DNA from: Deltaproteobacteria bacterium
Lineage (GTDB): Bacteria > Myxococcota_A > UBA9160 > SZUA-336
Length of the DNA stretch: 64,000 nucleotides
Assembly: GCA_029261925.1 (NCBI GenBank)
Contig: JAJDAJ010000037.1
Span: 62,001 to 126,000, forward strand
Direction: 5' to 3'
Part shown: positions 24,760 to 33,033 of the stretch, in pieces
How positions within the stretch are numbered: the stretch's first letter is position 1
Layout: each line of letters begins with the position of its first letter
The notes under the pieces: model-generated
Seen by the model: the letters and a program-made list of their open reading frames with translations, nothing else
Databases searched by the model: none
Told to the model about the DNA's origin: nothing
Position numbers and translations under genes: made by a program

Positions 24760-25680
24760 ATGCGATTTTCAATCGGCCTCCCGACGGATCTGGTGCAGTA
24801 CGGCTCGGAGTTTCTCAGCGCGTCCGCCATCGCCGAGATGGCGACCACGGCCGAGGACGCCGGATTCTGGGCCTGCGCCGTCACCGACCACCCCTTCCCC
24901 ACCCACCGCTGGATGCAGGCCGGCGGCCACCACGCCCAGGATCCGTTCGTGACGCTGGCGTTCGCCGCGGCCCACACGTCGCGGATCAAGGTGATGACCA
25001 ACATCCTGGTCCTGCCGTATCGCAACCCCTTCATCGCGGCGCGCGCGGTCTCGTCGCTCGACGCGATCTCGGGTGGGCGCGTCGTGCTCGGCGCGGCGGT
25101 GGGCTACCTGAAGGGCGAGTACAAGGCGCTGGGGATCGACTTCGAGCGCCGCAACGAGATCTCCGACGAGACCCTGCGCGCCATGATCGCAGCGTGGACC
25201 GAGGACGTGGTCGAGTTCGAGGGAACCGGCTACACCGCCCTGGGCAACGTGATGCAGCCACAGCCCGCCTCGCACCCGTACCCGCCGCTCTGGATCGGGG
25301 GCAACAGCCGGCGCGCGATCCGCCGGGCGGTCGAGCTCGGCGACGGCTGGCTCCCGTTTCCGAGCCCCGCGGTGCTGTCTCGAACCTCGCGCACGGCGCA
25401 GCTCGAGACCCACGACGACCTGCGCGAGCGTCTGGACTACATGCGCGAGCATGCCGAAAGGGTCGAGCGTCGCTCGCCGATGGACGTCGCCTTCTCACCG
25501 CTCGTGCGCAGCTTCGACGAGAAGGGAGCGCTCGATGCACAGCGCACGATCGACGAGATCGGACGGCTCGCCGACATGGGCATCACCTGCATCATCACGG
25601 GCGTCCCCGCCACCAGCCGCGCCGAGTTCTGCGACGGCGCGCGCCGTTACGCCGCGGAAGTGATCGCCAAGGTCGACTGA
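24760..25680 (+). CDS. LLM-class (F420-dependent type) oxidoreductase
   Basis: A 306-residue luciferase-like monooxygenase fold protein. It begins MRFSIGLPTDLVQYGSEFLS and has VMTNILVLPYRNPFIAARAVSSLDAISGGRV in essence, split as LVLPYRNPF and SSLDAISGGRVVLGAAVGY. This TIM-barrel pattern with a probable non-prolyl cis peptide in the third strand is typical of F420-dependent members. PPLWIGGNSRRAIRRAVELGDGW is the conserved phosphate-binding region. It heads a plus-strand unit with two SDR genes. No F420 biosynthesis gene is in the window, and FMN use cannot be excluded. A redox step on an alicyclic CoA ester or ketone is an inference from neighbours. Confidence 0.85.
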   Translation: MRFSIGLPTDLVQYGSEFLSASAIAEMATTAEDAGFWACAVTDHPFPTHRWMQAGGHHAQDPFVTLAFAAAHTSRIKVMTNILVLPYRNPFIAARAVSSLDAISGGRVVLGAAVGYLKGEYKALGIDFERRNEISDETLRAMIAAWTEDVVEFEGTGYTALGNVMQPQPASHPYPPLWIGGNSRRAIRRAVELGDGWLPFPSPAVLSRTSRTAQLETHDDLRERLDYMREHAERVERRSPMDVAFSPLVRSFDEKGALDAQRTIDEIGRLADMGITCIITGVPATSRAEFCDGARRYAAEVIAKVD

Positions 25681-25706
25681 GCCGGGCACGGCAGGGCGGG
25701 ACGAGA

Positions 25707-26480
25707 ATGCGACTCCGGGACAGGGTGGCGCTGATCACAGGCGCCGCGAGCGGCCTGGGACGCACGATCGCCGGCGTCTTCGCCGCCGAGGGTGCACGCC
25801 TGGTCCTGGCCGACGTGGCGCCCGATGCGCTCGACGCCGCCGTGCGCGAGCTCGGGACCGGCGCCGCGGGCTGCGCGGGCGTGCGCGCCGACGTGAGCGA
25901 TCCCGCGGACGCCGAGCGGATCGTCGCCGAGGCGGTGGCCCGCTTCGGGCGCCTCGACTGCGCGATCAACAACGCGGGCGTGATGGACCGCATGCAGATG
26001 CTCGACGAGGCCGACGTCGAGCTGTACCGGAGGGTCATGGCGGTCAATGCCGACGGGCCGTTCCTGGTCGCCCGCGCGGCGGTGCGCCAGATGCTCGCGC
26101 AGGACCCCGCCGGCGGCTGCATCGTCAACATCGCCTCCCTCGCGGGGGTCGGCGGCATGCGCGGCGGGACGGCGTACACCATGTCGAAGCACGCGGTGGT
26201 GGGGCTGACGCGCAGCGTCGCGTTCGCCTATCGCCACCGCGGCGTGCGCTGCAACGCCGTGCTGCCCGGATCGATGGCCACGAGCATGGGCGAGGGCGGA
26301 ACGCCGGACATCAGCGCGCAGGGGATGCGCCTGCTGGGCGAGGGATTCCAGCAGCCGGACACGATGATCGTGGTCGATACGAGGCAGGTCGCCGCCACGG
26401 TGGCCTTCCTGGCCAGCGACGACGCGCGCGACGTGAGCGGCGCGGAGATCGCCGTAGACGGCGGCGGCGCGAGCTACTAG
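25707..26480 (+). CDS. SDR-family oxidoreductase
   Basis: A 257-residue classical short-chain dehydrogenase. The cofactor motif is TGAASGLG (11-18), with DVAPD giving an acidic residue that favours NAD. NNAGV, then the catalytic Ser in IVNIASLAG and Tyr/Lys in YTMSKHAV are all present. A C-terminal substrate loop contains EGFQQPDTMI. The ATG at 25707 lies 26 bp after the LLM gene. In mycobacteria SDR genes lie immediately beside the ipdAB-echA20 group (Rv3548c-Rv3549c), and this pair of SDRs occupies a comparable place, though the order is different. The substrate is not known; a hydroxyacyl-CoA or hydroxysteroid is the likely guess. Confidence 0.9.
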   Translation: MRLRDRVALITGAASGLGRTIAGVFAAEGARLVLADVAPDALDAAVRELGTGAAGCAGVRADVSDPADAERIVAEAVARFGRLDCAINNAGVMDRMQMLDEADVELYRRVMAVNADGPFLVARAAVRQMLAQDPAGGCIVNIASLAGVGGMRGGTAYTMSKHAVVGLTRSVAFAYRHRGVRCNAVLPGSMATSMGEGGTPDISAQGMRLLGEGFQQPDTMIVVDTRQVAATVAFLASDDARDVSGAEIAVDGGGASY

Positions 26481-26555
26481 GCGCAGCGGAGCCCGTCGGC
26501 GACGTCGTCGGTCTGGAACTGCCGCGCCACCCCCCGCATGCCGGGGCCCTGCTGG

Positions 26556-26561
26556 TATGCT
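26556..26561 (+). promoter_or_regulatory. Possible -10 element before the second SDR
   Basis: TATGCT lies 24 bases before the ATG at 26586. A strong ribosome binding site (GGAGGGCGGAG) lies between. The 105-bp gap to the preceding SDR leaves room for a separate promoter, but no clear -35 was found. Confidence 0.3.
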
Positions 26562-26585
26562 CGCCCCTTCTCGGGAGGGCGGAGC

Positions 26586-27500
26586 ATGGGGAGCGCACTG
26601 GCGGGACACGTCGCCATCATCACCGGGGCCAGCCGGGGCATGGGTCGCGCCATCGCGCTGCGGCTGGCGGCCGAGGGCGCACGGCTGCTGCTGACCGGCC
26701 GCACGCTCGAGGACGGCTCGCACGAGCTGCCCGGCGGCATGCGGGGCACGGTGCGCGAGATCGAGGCGCTGGGGGGCTCCGCCATCGCCATGCAGGCCGA
26801 CCTGTCCGACCCGTACCTGGACCGCGCCGCGATCCTGCAGCGGGCCCGCGAGGCCTGGGACCGTCCCGTCGACATCCTGGTGAACAACGCCGCGGCTCCA
26901 CGCGAGTTCCAGCACCGCTTCCAGGACGTGCCCCACGCCAGCTTTCGCGACACGCTCGAGGTCAACGTCTGGTCGGCCTGGGAGCTGACGCAGCTCGCGG
27001 TGCCGGGCATGCGCGAGCTCGGGGGCGGCTGGGTGGTGAACGTGTCGTCGCGCTCCGCAGGGCCGATCCCCGGCCCGCCGTTCCGCCCCAGTCCGGTCGG
27101 CAGCCAGAGCCTGTACGGCGGCAGCAAGGCCATGCTCGACCGCATCACCTCGGGCGCGGCCATGGATCTGTACGACGACCGCATCGCGGTCAACGCGCTC
27201 GCGCCCGAGGCCGCGATCGCCACCGAGAACGCGGTGAGGCAGCTGGAGCTGCCGCCCGAGATCTGCGAGCCGCTGGAGACCTTCGCCGAGGCCACCGTGG
27301 CGCTGTGCAGCTGCGACCCGGCCCGCCTGACCGGACGCGCCACGTACAGCCTGTCGCTGCTGGTCGAGCTGGGACGTCCGGTGTACGGGCTGGACGGCAA
27401 GGACCTGCTACCCGGCTGGCAGCCCGACGAGATCGACCGGGCGCGCCTGCGCCCCGGCTACCTCGACGCCGCGCGCGAGCTGGAGCGACCCCGCGGATAG
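26586..27500 (+). CDS. SDR-family oxidoreductase, long form
   Basis: A 304-residue SDR. The glycine motif is TGASRGMGRAIALRLA, followed by NNAA, a catalytic Ser in WVVNVSSRSAG and YGGSKAMLDR with the Tyr-Lys pair. A long C-terminal extension (from about 220: PPEICEPLETFAEATVALC and a PVYGLDGKDLLPGWQP segment) is not in typical SDRs. It resembles the roughly 300-residue SDRs of actinobacterial steroid clusters. An insert after the glycine motif (RTLEDGSHELPGGMRGTV) is also typical of that group. The ATG at 26586 has GGAGGGCGGAG upstream. It probably reduces or oxidises a CoA-linked intermediate. Confidence 0.88.
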   Translation: MGSALAGHVAIITGASRGMGRAIALRLAAEGARLLLTGRTLEDGSHELPGGMRGTVREIEALGGSAIAMQADLSDPYLDRAAILQRAREAWDRPVDILVNNAAAPREFQHRFQDVPHASFRDTLEVNVWSAWELTQLAVPGMRELGGGWVVNVSSRSAGPIPGPPFRPSPVGSQSLYGGSKAMLDRITSGAAMDLYDDRIAVNALAPEAAIATENAVRQLELPPEICEPLETFAEATVALCSCDPARLTGRATYSLSLLVELGRPVYGLDGKDLLPGWQPDEIDRARLRPGYLDAARELERPRG

Positions 27501-27515
27501 CCGGCTGGCAGCCTG

Positions 27516-28349
27516 CTAGAGGTACGCGGCGTATGCGTCGAGCACGGGCATGACGTCGTCGCGGGGCGCGCCCGGGATGCGCAGGGCGACCTCGGTGACG
27601 CCCGACTCGCGGTAGTAGTCGAGCTTCTCGGGCGTCGGCAGCACGCCCATCGGCACCACGTGCAGAGCCGCCGGGTCGCGGCCCGCGGCCTCGAACGCCT
27701 TGCGCAGCTCGTCGAGCGACGCGCGCAGGCCAGCGCCTCCGACCGGCAGCCAGCCGTCGCCGTACTCGGCAATGTGGCGGAACAGGATCGGCCCGGCGCC
27801 GCCGCCGAGCAGCACGCGCGGCCGCGGCTGCTGCAGCGGCTTGGGCCACTGCCAGCTCGGCTCGAAGTCCACGAACTCGCCGTGGAACTCCGCCACGTCG
27901 CTCGACCAGAGCGCCTGCATCGCCAGCATGTGCTCGCGCACCCGCGCGCGCCGCCGCCGGACCTCGATGCCGTGATGCTCCATCTCCTCGTGGTTCCAGC
28001 CGTAGCCGATGCCGAGCACCAGCCGCCCCCCCGAGAGCAGGTCGAGCGTGGCCAGCTCCTTGGCGAGCGTGATCGGATCGTGCTGCGCCGGTAGCCCGAC
28101 ACCGGTCCCCAGCAGGATGTGCTCGGTGACCGACGACGCCGCGGCCAGGGCGATGTACGGGTCGAGCGAGCGCCTGTACTCCTCGGCCAGAACCTCATCC
28201 CCCGTCGGCGGCGGCGTACGCCGGCTGGTCGGGATGTGCGTGTGCTCGGGCAGGTAGAGCGAGTGGAAGCCGCGCGCATCGGCCTCGCGCGCCAGCTCGA
28301 CCGGGCTCATGCGCTCGTCGGTGCAGAAGAACGCCAGCCCCACCTTCAT
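27516..28349 (-). CDS. LLM-class F420-type oxidoreductase (TIGR03619-like)
   Basis: A 277-residue luciferase-like protein. MKVGLAFFCTDERMSPVELAREADARGF, read as KVGLAFF...SPVELAREADARGF, and SLYLPEHTHIPTSRRTPP are the hallmark start of the TIGR03619 group (Rv2161c-like). GTGVGLPAQHDPITLAKELATLD and LVLGIGYGWNHEE follow, then VLLGGGAGPILFRHIAEYGDGWLP. The cofactor is predicted to be F420 (or FMN); the substrate is unknown. It stands alone on the minus strand, convergent with the preceding SDR (15 bp gap), and is transcribed away from the following omp hairpin. It is one of four LLM proteins in the window, an unusual density. Confidence 0.86.
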   Translation of the reverse strand: MKVGLAFFCTDERMSPVELAREADARGFHSLYLPEHTHIPTSRRTPPPTGDEVLAEEYRRSLDPYIALAAASSVTEHILLGTGVGLPAQHDPITLAKELATLDLLSGGRLVLGIGYGWNHEEMEHHGIEVRRRRARVREHMLAMQALWSSDVAEFHGEFVDFEPSWQWPKPLQQPRPRVLLGGGAGPILFRHIAEYGDGWLPVGGAGLRASLDELRKAFEAAGRDPAALHVVPMGVLPTPEKLDYYRESGVTEVALRIPGAPRDDVMPVLDAYAAYL

Positions 28350-28422
28350 CGCTCGCCTCCGCCCGCGTGCAGCGCGTGGCCGCAGTCTACCGGCACGGTC
28401 TGGCGGCCGCAGGAGGCGCGTC

Positions 28423-28463
28423 TCCCTCCCGGGCCGGCGCGCGCGGCACCGGCCCGGGAGGGA
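28423..28463 (-). terminator. Perfect 15-bp hairpin downstream of the OmpA lipoprotein gene
   Basis: The arms TCCCTCCCGGGCCGG (28423-28437) and its exact complement (28449-28463) flank an 11-base loop. The hairpin begins 12 bases after the stop codon of the OmpA-family gene. Neither side has a U-tract, so it is not a textbook intrinsic terminator, but it may block 3'-exonucleases or end the nine-gene unit. Confidence 0.6.
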
Positions 28464-28475
28464 TCCGCGTACAGA

Positions 28476-29147
28476 TCAGGCGCGGATCGGCGTGAGCCGC
28501 AGCTCCACGCGGCGGTTCAGGCGCCGGCCCTCGGGCGAGTCGTTGGTCGCCAGCGGGCGGGCCTCGCCCGCGCCGGTGGTCAGGATCCGGCGGGTGTCGA
28601 TGCCCTGGGCGGCCAGGTACGAGGCCACGCTCGAGGCGCGGCGCTGCGAGAGCTCCATGTTGTACTGGTCCGACCCGGTGCTGTCGGTGTGGCCCTCGAT
28701 GTCGATCAGGGTCTTGTCGAACTCCTTGAGCACGAGCGCGACCGAGTTCAGCACGTCGTAGAACTCGCCCTTCACGTCGGACTGGTTGGTCTCGAAGGTG
28801 ATGTCGCCGGGCATGTTCAGGTGGATGTCGTCCCCCACGCGCGTGACCGAGACGCCCGTGCGCGCGAGCTGCTCGCGCAGCCTCTGCTCCTGGCGGTCCA
28901 TGTAGTAGCCCACGGCACCGCCGGTCAGGCCGCCGATGCCGGCGCCCAGCAGCGCGCGGTTGCGGCGCTCCCTGGAGTCGCCGCCCGTGAGGGCGCCCAC
29001 CGCGGCCCCCGCGAGCGCGCCGATCGCGGCGCCCTTGGCGGTCTTGCTGGTCTCGCGCTCCCCGGTGAAGGGATCGTTCGCGCAGGCAGCAGCGAACGGG
29101 CCCAGGAGCAGCGCCGCGATCACCGCACGAAAATTACGAACAGGCAT
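28476..29147 (-). CDS. OmpA-family lipoprotein
   Basis: A 223-residue outer-membrane lipoprotein that probably tethers the membrane to peptidoglycan. The signal ends GPFAAACANDP, with AAC as lipobox. Next comes a glycine-zipper segment (AAIGALAGAAVGALTGG and GAGIGGLTGGAVGYYMD), which may insert in a membrane. The C-terminal OmpA domain (about 105-223) has ITFETNQSDVK and the peptidoglycan-binding motif EGHTDSTGSDQYNMELSQRRA. RRVELRLTPI closes it. The ATG (29145-29147) is preceded by AGGAGGA. It is 31 bp downstream of the SDR gene, hence possibly the last gene of the catabolic unit, though a separate promoter is plausible. Confidence 0.93.
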   Translation of the reverse strand: MPVRNFRAVIAALLLGPFAAACANDPFTGERETSKTAKGAAIGALAGAAVGALTGGDSRERRNRALLGAGIGGLTGGAVGYYMDRQEQRLREQLARTGVSVTRVGDDIHLNMPGDITFETNQSDVKGEFYDVLNSVALVLKEFDKTLIDIEGHTDSTGSDQYNMELSQRRASSVASYLAAQGIDTRRILTTGAGEARPLATNDSPEGRRLNRRVELRLTPIRA

Positions 29148-29178
29148 GAAATGTCCTCCTCTCAAGAGGACCGAGAGG

Positions 29179-30048
29179 CTACATCTCGAAGGGCCCCTTG
29201 CCCATCTGGTCCCGGATCGGGGTGAACTCGGGGTTCGTCATGGCCCTGCGCTGCCAGTTCGCCCCATCCACCACCATGGTGTGGCCGGAGACGTAGGCCG
29301 CGTAGGGCGACGCCAGGTAGGTGGCCGCCCAGCCGAGCTCCCGGGGATACCCCACGCGTCCCGCCGGGGCGCGCATGTCCTCGTTGACGCCCCTGCCCGG
29401 CGTCGAGCGGATGTCGGCCGTCTCGTCCTCGTGCGGGAACAGGCCCGGGACCAGGCCGTTGATCCGGATCCCGTAGGGGCCCCACTCCACGGCCAGGGTC
29501 TCGGTCATGTTCTTCACGCCGGCCTTGGAGGCCGCCGAGTGCGAGAAGCCCGGCCCCCCCGTCCAGGAGTACGAGGCGCCCACGTTGATGATCGAGCCGG
29601 GCGTGCCCGCGGCGATGTGCCGGCGACCGAACTCGCGCGAGCAGTAGAAGGTGCCGTTGAGCACGATGTCGACGACCACGCGCCAGCCGTTGGGGCTCAG
29701 GTCCTCGGCCGGAGCCGGGAAGTTGCCCGCGGCGTTGTTCACGAGCACGTCGGGCAGGCCCAGCTCCTTCTCGACGGCGTCGAACGCCCCGGCGACGGCC
29801 TCGGGCTTGCGGATGTCGCACTCCGTGGCCATGCCGCGCGCGCCGGTCGCCTCGACGGCGGCGAGGCCTGCGGCCCGGTGCTCCTCCTTGCGGCTCCAGA
29901 TCGCGACCGCGGCACCCAGGCGCGCGAACTCGGTGGCGATCGCCTTGCCCAGGCCGGTGCCGCCGCCCGTGACGACGACGACCTGGCCGCTGTAAGTGCC
30001 CGGCGGCAGCGCCGAGGCTCCGAGGTCGGGAGGCTGTGGCAGACCCAT
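29179..30048 (-). CDS. SDR, 2,4-dienoyl-CoA reductase-like
   Basis: A 289-residue SDR resembling 2,4-dienoyl-CoA reductases. The glycine motif is TGGGTGLGKAIATEFA, after a 20-residue leader. NNAAGNFPAPAEDLSPNGW is a typical dienoyl-CoA reductase stretch. The catalytic Tyr of classical SDRs is replaced: the usual YxxxK position reads HSAASKAG, with Lys kept, as in the DECR family, where Tyr lies elsewhere. It would reduce a conjugated dienoyl-CoA with NADPH. Start ATG 30046-30048 is one base from the stop of the upstream enoyl-CoA hydratase, so they are coupled. A related role on a ring-opened steroid acid is inferred. Confidence 0.87.
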   Translation of the reverse strand: MGLPQPPDLGASALPPGTYSGQVVVVTGGGTGLGKAIATEFARLGAAVAIWSRKEEHRAAGLAAVEATGARGMATECDIRKPEAVAGAFDAVEKELGLPDVLVNNAAGNFPAPAEDLSPNGWRVVVDIVLNGTFYCSREFGRRHIAAGTPGSIINVGASYSWTGGPGFSHSAASKAGVKNMTETLAVEWGPYGIRINGLVPGLFPHEDETADIRSTPGRGVNEDMRAPAGRVGYPRELGWAATYLASPYAAYVSGHTMVVDGANWQRRAMTNPEFTPIRDQMGKGPFEM

Positions 30049-30049
30049 A

Positions 30050-30835
30050 CTAGTTCTCCTTGCGTACCTTCGAGCCGAGCACCGCGTCGGCCTTGCCGCC
30101 GATGTCCACGCTCACGCCCATCAGGCCGGGCATCCGGTCGGCCAGGTCGAGCGCGGCGTCGCGCGGCATGTCCGGGACGCGGTCCAGATGCATCAGCGCC
30201 ATGCGCACGCCGCCCGGGTTCATGCCGGCGATGCGGCCGGCGGTCTCGAGGGCGGCGTCCATCAGCTGCTCCGACGGGTGCGAGGCGACCGCCCAGCCGA
30301 TGCGAACGGCCTCGTCGGCGTCGATCACCCGCCCGGTCAGGAAGAGCTCCTTGGTCTTCTGCACCCCGATCAGGCGCGCCCAGCGCGTGCTGGCGCCCCA
30401 GGCACCGAGCCCCGTGCCCAGGTTCTTCAGGTGCCAGTCGCTGAGCTGCAGCGACGCGCCCACGATCCGCAGGTCGCAGCAGACCGCGAGCTCGGCACCG
30501 CCAGTGCTGCAGATGCCGTCGATCACCGCGATCGACGGCTTGAGCAGGTCGTCGATCCGATCGGTGACGCGCCGGCCGATCTGTCGCTCCACCGGCACGC
30601 CCTCGGTCACCGCCTTGAGGTCGAAGCCCGCACTGAAGCAGGGCCGCCCGTCGGGGCGAGGGCCGCCGGTGAGCAGGAAGACCCGCACGCCGTCGTCGGC
30701 CTCGATCTCGTCGACCACCTTCTCGAGCTCCACGAGCACCTGTCCGCTGATCGCGTTGAGGCGCTGGGGCCGGTCTAGCGTGACCACGGCGATGCCGTCG
30801 TCGCGCCGCTCGTAGCGCAGGGTCTCGAAGCTCAT
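30050..30835 (-). CDS. Enoyl-CoA hydratase/isomerase family protein
   Basis: A 261-residue crotonase. The first oxyanion motif is CFSAGFDLKAV (about 66-76), and the second is GICSTGGAELAVCCDL (about 108-123), with TGG replacing the more common LGG. Neither of the two catalytic glutamates of hydratases is obvious in the following LSDWHLKNLG stretch, so it may be an isomerase or hydrolase rather than a hydratase. It overlaps the acyl-CoA synthetase gene upstream by four bases (ATGA) and sits one base before the SDR, thus in the middle of a tightly packed minus-strand unit. It acts in acyl-CoA breakdown; the substrate is not determinable. Confidence 0.87.
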   Translation of the reverse strand: MSFETLRYERRDDGIAVVTLDRPQRLNAISGQVLVELEKVVDEIEADDGVRVFLLTGGPRPDGRPCFSAGFDLKAVTEGVPVERQIGRRVTDRIDDLLKPSIAVIDGICSTGGAELAVCCDLRIVGASLQLSDWHLKNLGTGLGAWGASTRWARLIGVQKTKELFLTGRVIDADEAVRIGWAVASHPSEQLMDAALETAGRIAGMNPGGVRMALMHLDRVPDMPRDAALDLADRMPGLMGVSVDIGGKADAVLGSKVRKEN

Positions 30836-32292
30836 GACGTCCCCCCGGGCAGGCGTGCCTCGCGCAGTCGCGAACGCCGCAGCTTGCCCGCGTCGTCGCG
30901 CAGCGGCTCGTCCACGAACTCGAAGCTGCGCGGGATCTTGTAGCGATCGATCCGCTCGCGCAGGTGCTCGCGCAGCGCGTCGGCATCCAGCTCGCCGCTG
31001 CGCTGCACGATGGCGTGCACGCGCGCGCCCAGGTCGTCGTCGGGCAGGCCGATCACCGCGCTCGAGCCCACCGCCGGGTGCGCGTCGAGCGCCGCCTCGA
31101 CCTCGGCGGGGTACACGTTGGCGCCGCCCGTCACGATCATGTCGGTCTTGCGATCGACCAGGTACAGGTAGCCGTCAGCGTCCAGGTAGCCCATGTCGCC
31201 GAGCGACTCCCAGCCGTCGCGCGTGGCGCGCGCCTTGACCTCCCCGATGTAGTAGTAGGTCGAGCCCTGCCCGCCGGGCGGCAGCATGTACAGCTCGCCG
31301 ACCTCGCCGGACGGCAGGTCCTTGCCGTCGGGATCCAGCACGCGGATCTTGCGGCCGTCGGTCGGTCGGCCGACCGAGCCCGGGTGCTCGAGCCACTCCG
31401 GACCCGTGATCATGGTACCGCCGATGCGCTCCGACGCGCCGTACGACTCGACCATGCGCTCCGGGCCGATCCACTCGATCCAGCTGCGCATCAGCCAGGC
31501 GGGGCACTTGGCGCCGCTGGAGATCACGCGCCGCAGCGAGGACAGGTCGAACCGCTCGCGCTCGGCGGGATCCAGGCGCCAGATGCGGTGCAGCATGGTC
31601 GGCACCAGGTTGACGAACTGCACGCGGTGGGTCTCGATCAGGCGCAGCACCTCGGCGGGATCGAAGCGCGACATCAGTACCGCCAGTCCGCCGACCAGGA
31701 TCGTCCAGTGGCAGTTCAGGAACGGGCCCGCGTGGTACAGGGGCCCCGGGATCAGCGTGTGCGTGCCGGGCTCGACCGTGTAGGCCGCCTGGTCGGGGTC
31801 GATGCGCGCGGGCACGGTGTCCACGATCAGCTTGGGCCGCCCGGTGCTCCCTCCCGACGTGATGACCTGCCGGTGCGGAGAGGTCACCTCCGGCAGCGGC
31901 GCGTCCGACAGGCCCGCGTCGGGCTCCCAGCCCTCCGGCACCGAGGGCCACGCGTAGCGCCCGGACTCGACGCCGACGATCAGCGACGGCTTGCCCAGCT
32001 CGACGATCCCCGCGCGCTCCGCCTCGGGCAGGTGCCAGGAGATCGGCTGCGGCACCGCACCCAGCTTCCAGGCGGCGAACGCCGACTCGACGAACTCCAC
32101 GCCATTGGGCAGCGCGATCGTGACCAGATCGCCCTCGCCCACGCCGAGCGCCGCGAAGCCGCGCGCGCGCCGGTTCGCACGCCGGTCGACCTCGCCACGC
32201 GACACGCTGCGCTCCTCGTGCACGAGCACGGGGCGATCCGGCTCGCGCGCCGCGAGCACCGAGAGGGCGTTGCCGTAGGAGGTCTCGGCCAT
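30832..32292 (-). CDS. Acyl-CoA synthetase (AMP-forming)
   Basis: A 486-residue adenylate-forming ligase. ITSGGSTGRPKL (near 144) is the P-loop-like A3 motif, with STGRPK. ESYGASERIGG is the A5 motif, and ESLGDMGYLDADGYLYLVDRKTDMI contains the A7-A8 hinge (GDMG, DRKTD). The A10 lysine is in DDAGKLRRSRL near the end. It is shorter than most FadD, similar to bile acid- or steroid-type CoA ligases. It lies between two enoyl-CoA hydratase genes, with four-base and one-base overlaps. It likely activates a carboxylate, perhaps a side-chain or ring-degradation acid, for the beta-oxidation enzymes next to it. Confidence 0.9.
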   Translation of the reverse strand: MAETSYGNALSVLAAREPDRPVLVHEERSVSRGEVDRRANRRARGFAALGVGEGDLVTIALPNGVEFVESAFAAWKLGAVPQPISWHLPEAERAGIVELGKPSLIVGVESGRYAWPSVPEGWEPDAGLSDAPLPEVTSPHRQVITSGGSTGRPKLIVDTVPARIDPDQAAYTVEPGTHTLIPGPLYHAGPFLNCHWTILVGGLAVLMSRFDPAEVLRLIETHRVQFVNLVPTMLHRIWRLDPAERERFDLSSLRRVISSGAKCPAWLMRSWIEWIGPERMVESYGASERIGGTMITGPEWLEHPGSVGRPTDGRKIRVLDPDGKDLPSGEVGELYMLPPGGQGSTYYYIGEVKARATRDGWESLGDMGYLDADGYLYLVDRKTDMIVTGGANVYPAEVEAALDAHPAVGSSAVIGLPDDDLGARVHAIVQRSGELDADALREHLRERIDRYKIPRSFEFVDEPLRDDAGKLRRSRLREARLPGGTS

Positions 32293-33023
32293 CAGCCGTC
32301 GCGGGCCGCCTTCGCCTCGCGCAGCGACGCACCGATCTCCTTCTCGCCCGCCAGCGCCTCGGCGAGCCCCGCCTCGCCCGTGTTGACCAGGCGCTTGCAG
32401 TGCTCGAGCACGAGCGGATCGAGCCCGGCCATGCCGCGCGCCAGGTCGAGCGCCGCCGGCAGCACCTCTTCGGCCGGCAGGGAGCGGTTGACCAGGCCCA
32501 TCTCCTCGGCCTCGCGGCCGCTGATCGTGCGCGCGCTCAGCAGCAGCTCCATGGCCCTGCCGCGCCCGACGAGTCGCGGCAGCAGGTACGAGCTCCCGAA
32601 GCCCGCCAGGATCCCGAGCTTGCTGAACGGCACGGCCAGCTTGGCGTCGTCGGCCGCGATGCGGATGTCGAACGATACCGCCATGGTCACGCCGACGCCG
32701 ATCGCCGCGCCGTTCATGGCGCAGATCGAGGGCTTGGGGCAGCCATACATGGCCTCGGGGAACTCGCGGATGAAGCGGCCCGACGAGATCTTCTGGCCCT
32801 CGGCCGGCTGGCCCAGCGCCTTGAGGTCCACGCCCGCACAGAATGCGCGGCCGGCGCCGGTGAAGACGATCGCGCGCACCTCGTCGTCCGCGACCGAGCG
32901 CGTGAAGGCGTCCCAGAGCTCCTCGCCCATGGTCCCGGTGAACGCGTTGAGCTTGTCGGGTCGGTTCAGCGTGATCACGGCCACGCCGTCCTGGATGTCG
33001 TACAGCACCTGCTCGTAGCCCAT
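32292..33023 (-). CDS. Enoyl-CoA hydratase
   Basis: A 243-residue crotonase. FTGAGRAFCAGVDLKALG gives the first oxyanion-hole segment. ICAMNGAAIGVGVTMAVSFD gives the second, with NGxAxGxG well conserved. The following region (AVPFSKLGILAGFGSSYLLPRLVG) has the usual shape but with Gly and Phe in place of the second catalytic glutamate. The start ATG 33021-33023 has GAAGGAG upstream, and longer readings are not supported. The stop overlaps the synthetase start (TGATG). It is the next gene after the MFS transporter (10 bp). It acts on enoyl-CoA intermediates in the cytoplasm; the exact substrate is unknown. Confidence 0.88.
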   Translation of the reverse strand: MGYEQVLYDIQDGVAVITLNRPDKLNAFTGTMGEELWDAFTRSVADDEVRAIVFTGAGRAFCAGVDLKALGQPAEGQKISSGRFIREFPEAMYGCPKPSICAMNGAAIGVGVTMAVSFDIRIAADDAKLAVPFSKLGILAGFGSSYLLPRLVGRGRAMELLLSARTISGREAEEMGLVNRSLPAEEVLPAALDLARGMAGLDPLVLEHCKRLVNTGEAGLAEALAGEKEIGASLREAKAARDG

Positions 33024-33033
33024 CGAAGCTCCT

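Noticed and set aside
28423-28463. The hairpin as a standard Rho-independent terminator.
   Set aside because: The stem is perfect, but neither side is followed by a U-run, so it is reported only as a possible terminator or stabilising structure.
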